Origin: Gonatopus flavifemur
Lineage: Eukaryota; Arthropoda; Insecta; Hymenoptera; Dryinidae
Length of the DNA: 64,000 bases
NCBI GenBank assembly: GCA_018340375.1
Contig: JAFFJZ010000003.1
Location: 14,384,001 to 14,448,000 of the forward strand
Reading direction: 5' to 3'
This document shows positions 62,664 to 64,000 of the stretch, piece by piece (within the stretch, counting starts at the first letter, position 1; each line of letters starts with the position of its first letter). Under the pieces are notes generated by a model. That model ran no database searches, had not been told where the DNA came from, and was given only the letters and a program-made list of their open reading frames with translations. A program made the position numbers and the translations under genes.

Positions 62664-63859
62664 TATAGTTCTACGTCTGCTAGCTTTAGCTTCATATTTA
62701 CATTCGCTTTATAAAGTTATTCAAGTCTCACACCAAATTTTATTGATTAATTTCAAATAGAGTGATTTCCATACCACAACTTTGATTAGACTTCTTTTCA
62801 CTCCATACTTTTTCCATTGTAGCTCCGACAATGACAACTGCTATTCCAACTCAACTCTTTTCTTTTCAATTTTTCAATATTTTTTCTCAGATAATGCTTG
62901 GAATATTGTATTTCATTTGAAAATATATCCAAACTTTGATCCGAATTTATTGCAAGAATAATATCATAAATTTATATAATGAAGTAATTTGATTGTCAAC
63001 CCATTATAACGAATGTTATTCGAGTTGGATACATTTCTCCTGTTTTTAAATGGATTGATATTATTCCTGTCATGAAAACAGACATATAGAGTATTCAGCA
63101 TATCAAGTTTCTATCAAAATTACAATTATATTTTCGAAATTCTCCCCTTCACATAATTATGATCTCTCATCCGGCGAAAATCGCCCATTTGTTTCACTGA
63201 AAATGATGAATTCACAAAATTGGCAAACAAATCATGGACACTGATCTTCGCCAATCTGTGATTATCAGTGAAAACACCCATTGGTGTTGCGCTCAAATTT
63301 CTGTTTGCCATCTCACTTTCCTTTCCTCGTGAGAAAGCTTTGCTCATAATTCTTTCAATGAATTCCCAGACAGCCGGTGTGCGTTGACTCAATAATTTTT
63401 CTTATCATGTCTCAGTATAAATTATCACGATTAATTGATAAGAAAACATATCAAAATTGTTGTCATATCCTTCCCGTACAGAGCACGATTTTCTAAGAAA
63501 AAATTCAGAAAATATTCTCCGTTTCAAAAATATAGTCATAGTTTAGTCTGAAAATTTGTAATTTCTTTGAAAAGAATTGTTATTATTTGGTTTGAGGACG
63601 AAAGTTGGTCCATGAAAACTAATACATTTAAGGAATAGTTTGATTAAAATAAGATGAAAAAATAGTTTCGAGTCTCGAACTTTGATAGACAACATCAACG
63701 ATTTACCCTCTTTTTAATGATGAATATCGAGATCACGTTATCTGTTGGGACGCGCTGATACGATTTATGATGACTTCATTATTGAAAATATGTATCGATA
63801 TCTCGAATCAAGGATGCTTTTTAATGAAAGTGTTGAACGTTATTCATCTTCCCAATCAG
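62664..63859. other. non-coding stretch
   Basis: AT-rich. A minus-strand 88-codon frame at 63126-63392 starting MSQRTPAVWEF has somewhat less AT-biased composition, but no domain or splice context that I recognise. Not called as a gene. Confidence 0.5.
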
Positions 63860-64000
63860 AAAAATCCGTAATATACCAATGTTGACAACAGGTGCAGTAC
63901 AGGGCCAGTATTGGGTCTCCAACACTTGGTCAACACGTACGGGATCAGTGCTGGATACATAAAAATACAGTCATATGCCTGTACTGATAAACCAGTACTG
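63860..64000. repeat. start of a CAGTACTG-rich repeat, cut by the window end
   Basis: Within 140 bases the words CAGTACAGG, CCAGTATTGG, CAGTGCTGG, CTGTACTG and CCAGTACTG recur in both orientations. This is the same palindromic-word style as other elements here. The right end lies outside the window. Confidence 0.45.

Overview
The window is AT-rich eukaryotic DNA with long introns and GT-AG splice sites. The protein content (an Unc-115/abLIM protein and a Tret1-type sugar transporter) points to an insect. The density of small fold-back repeats would suit a hymenopteran, but that is only an inference. No bacterial, viral, tRNA or rRNA genes were recognised.

Layout. Positions 1-10432 hold no gene I can support, apart from a possible promoter/5' UTR just before 10433. 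Positions 10433-31085 (+) hold a complete coding region for Unc-115/abLIM. It has 16 coding exons; the first is separated from the rest by a 10.1-kb intron. They encode four LIM domains, a conserved linker with the abLIM anchor region, and a C-terminal villin headpiece (795 or 796 aa). Splice phases show that exons 11 and 12 cannot both be used in frame, so they are predicted to be mutually exclusive. Positions 31086-41690 are intergenic and repeat-rich. Positions 41691-52385 (-) hold five exons of a facilitated trehalose/sugar transporter (Tret1-like, MFS sugar porter family). Its first coding exon is not found, and would lie at higher coordinates. The two genes are convergent. Positions 52386-64000 contain no recognised coding exon and several repeats.

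The two genes have no obvious functional link: one is a cytoskeletal LIM/actin adaptor, the other a membrane sugar carrier. The most unusual content is repetitive. At least nine short elements start CCC (or a close variant), end with the inverse, carry terminal inverted repeats, and are flanked on both sides by the same dinucleotide (GA, GA, GA, AA, TA, TA, TT, TT, AT). Several carry private arrays of short palindromic motifs between otherwise similar ends; the largest (47083-48511) is a satellite-like array inside a transposon-like frame. A separate 281-bp element has an exact 8-bp target duplication typical of hAT transposons.
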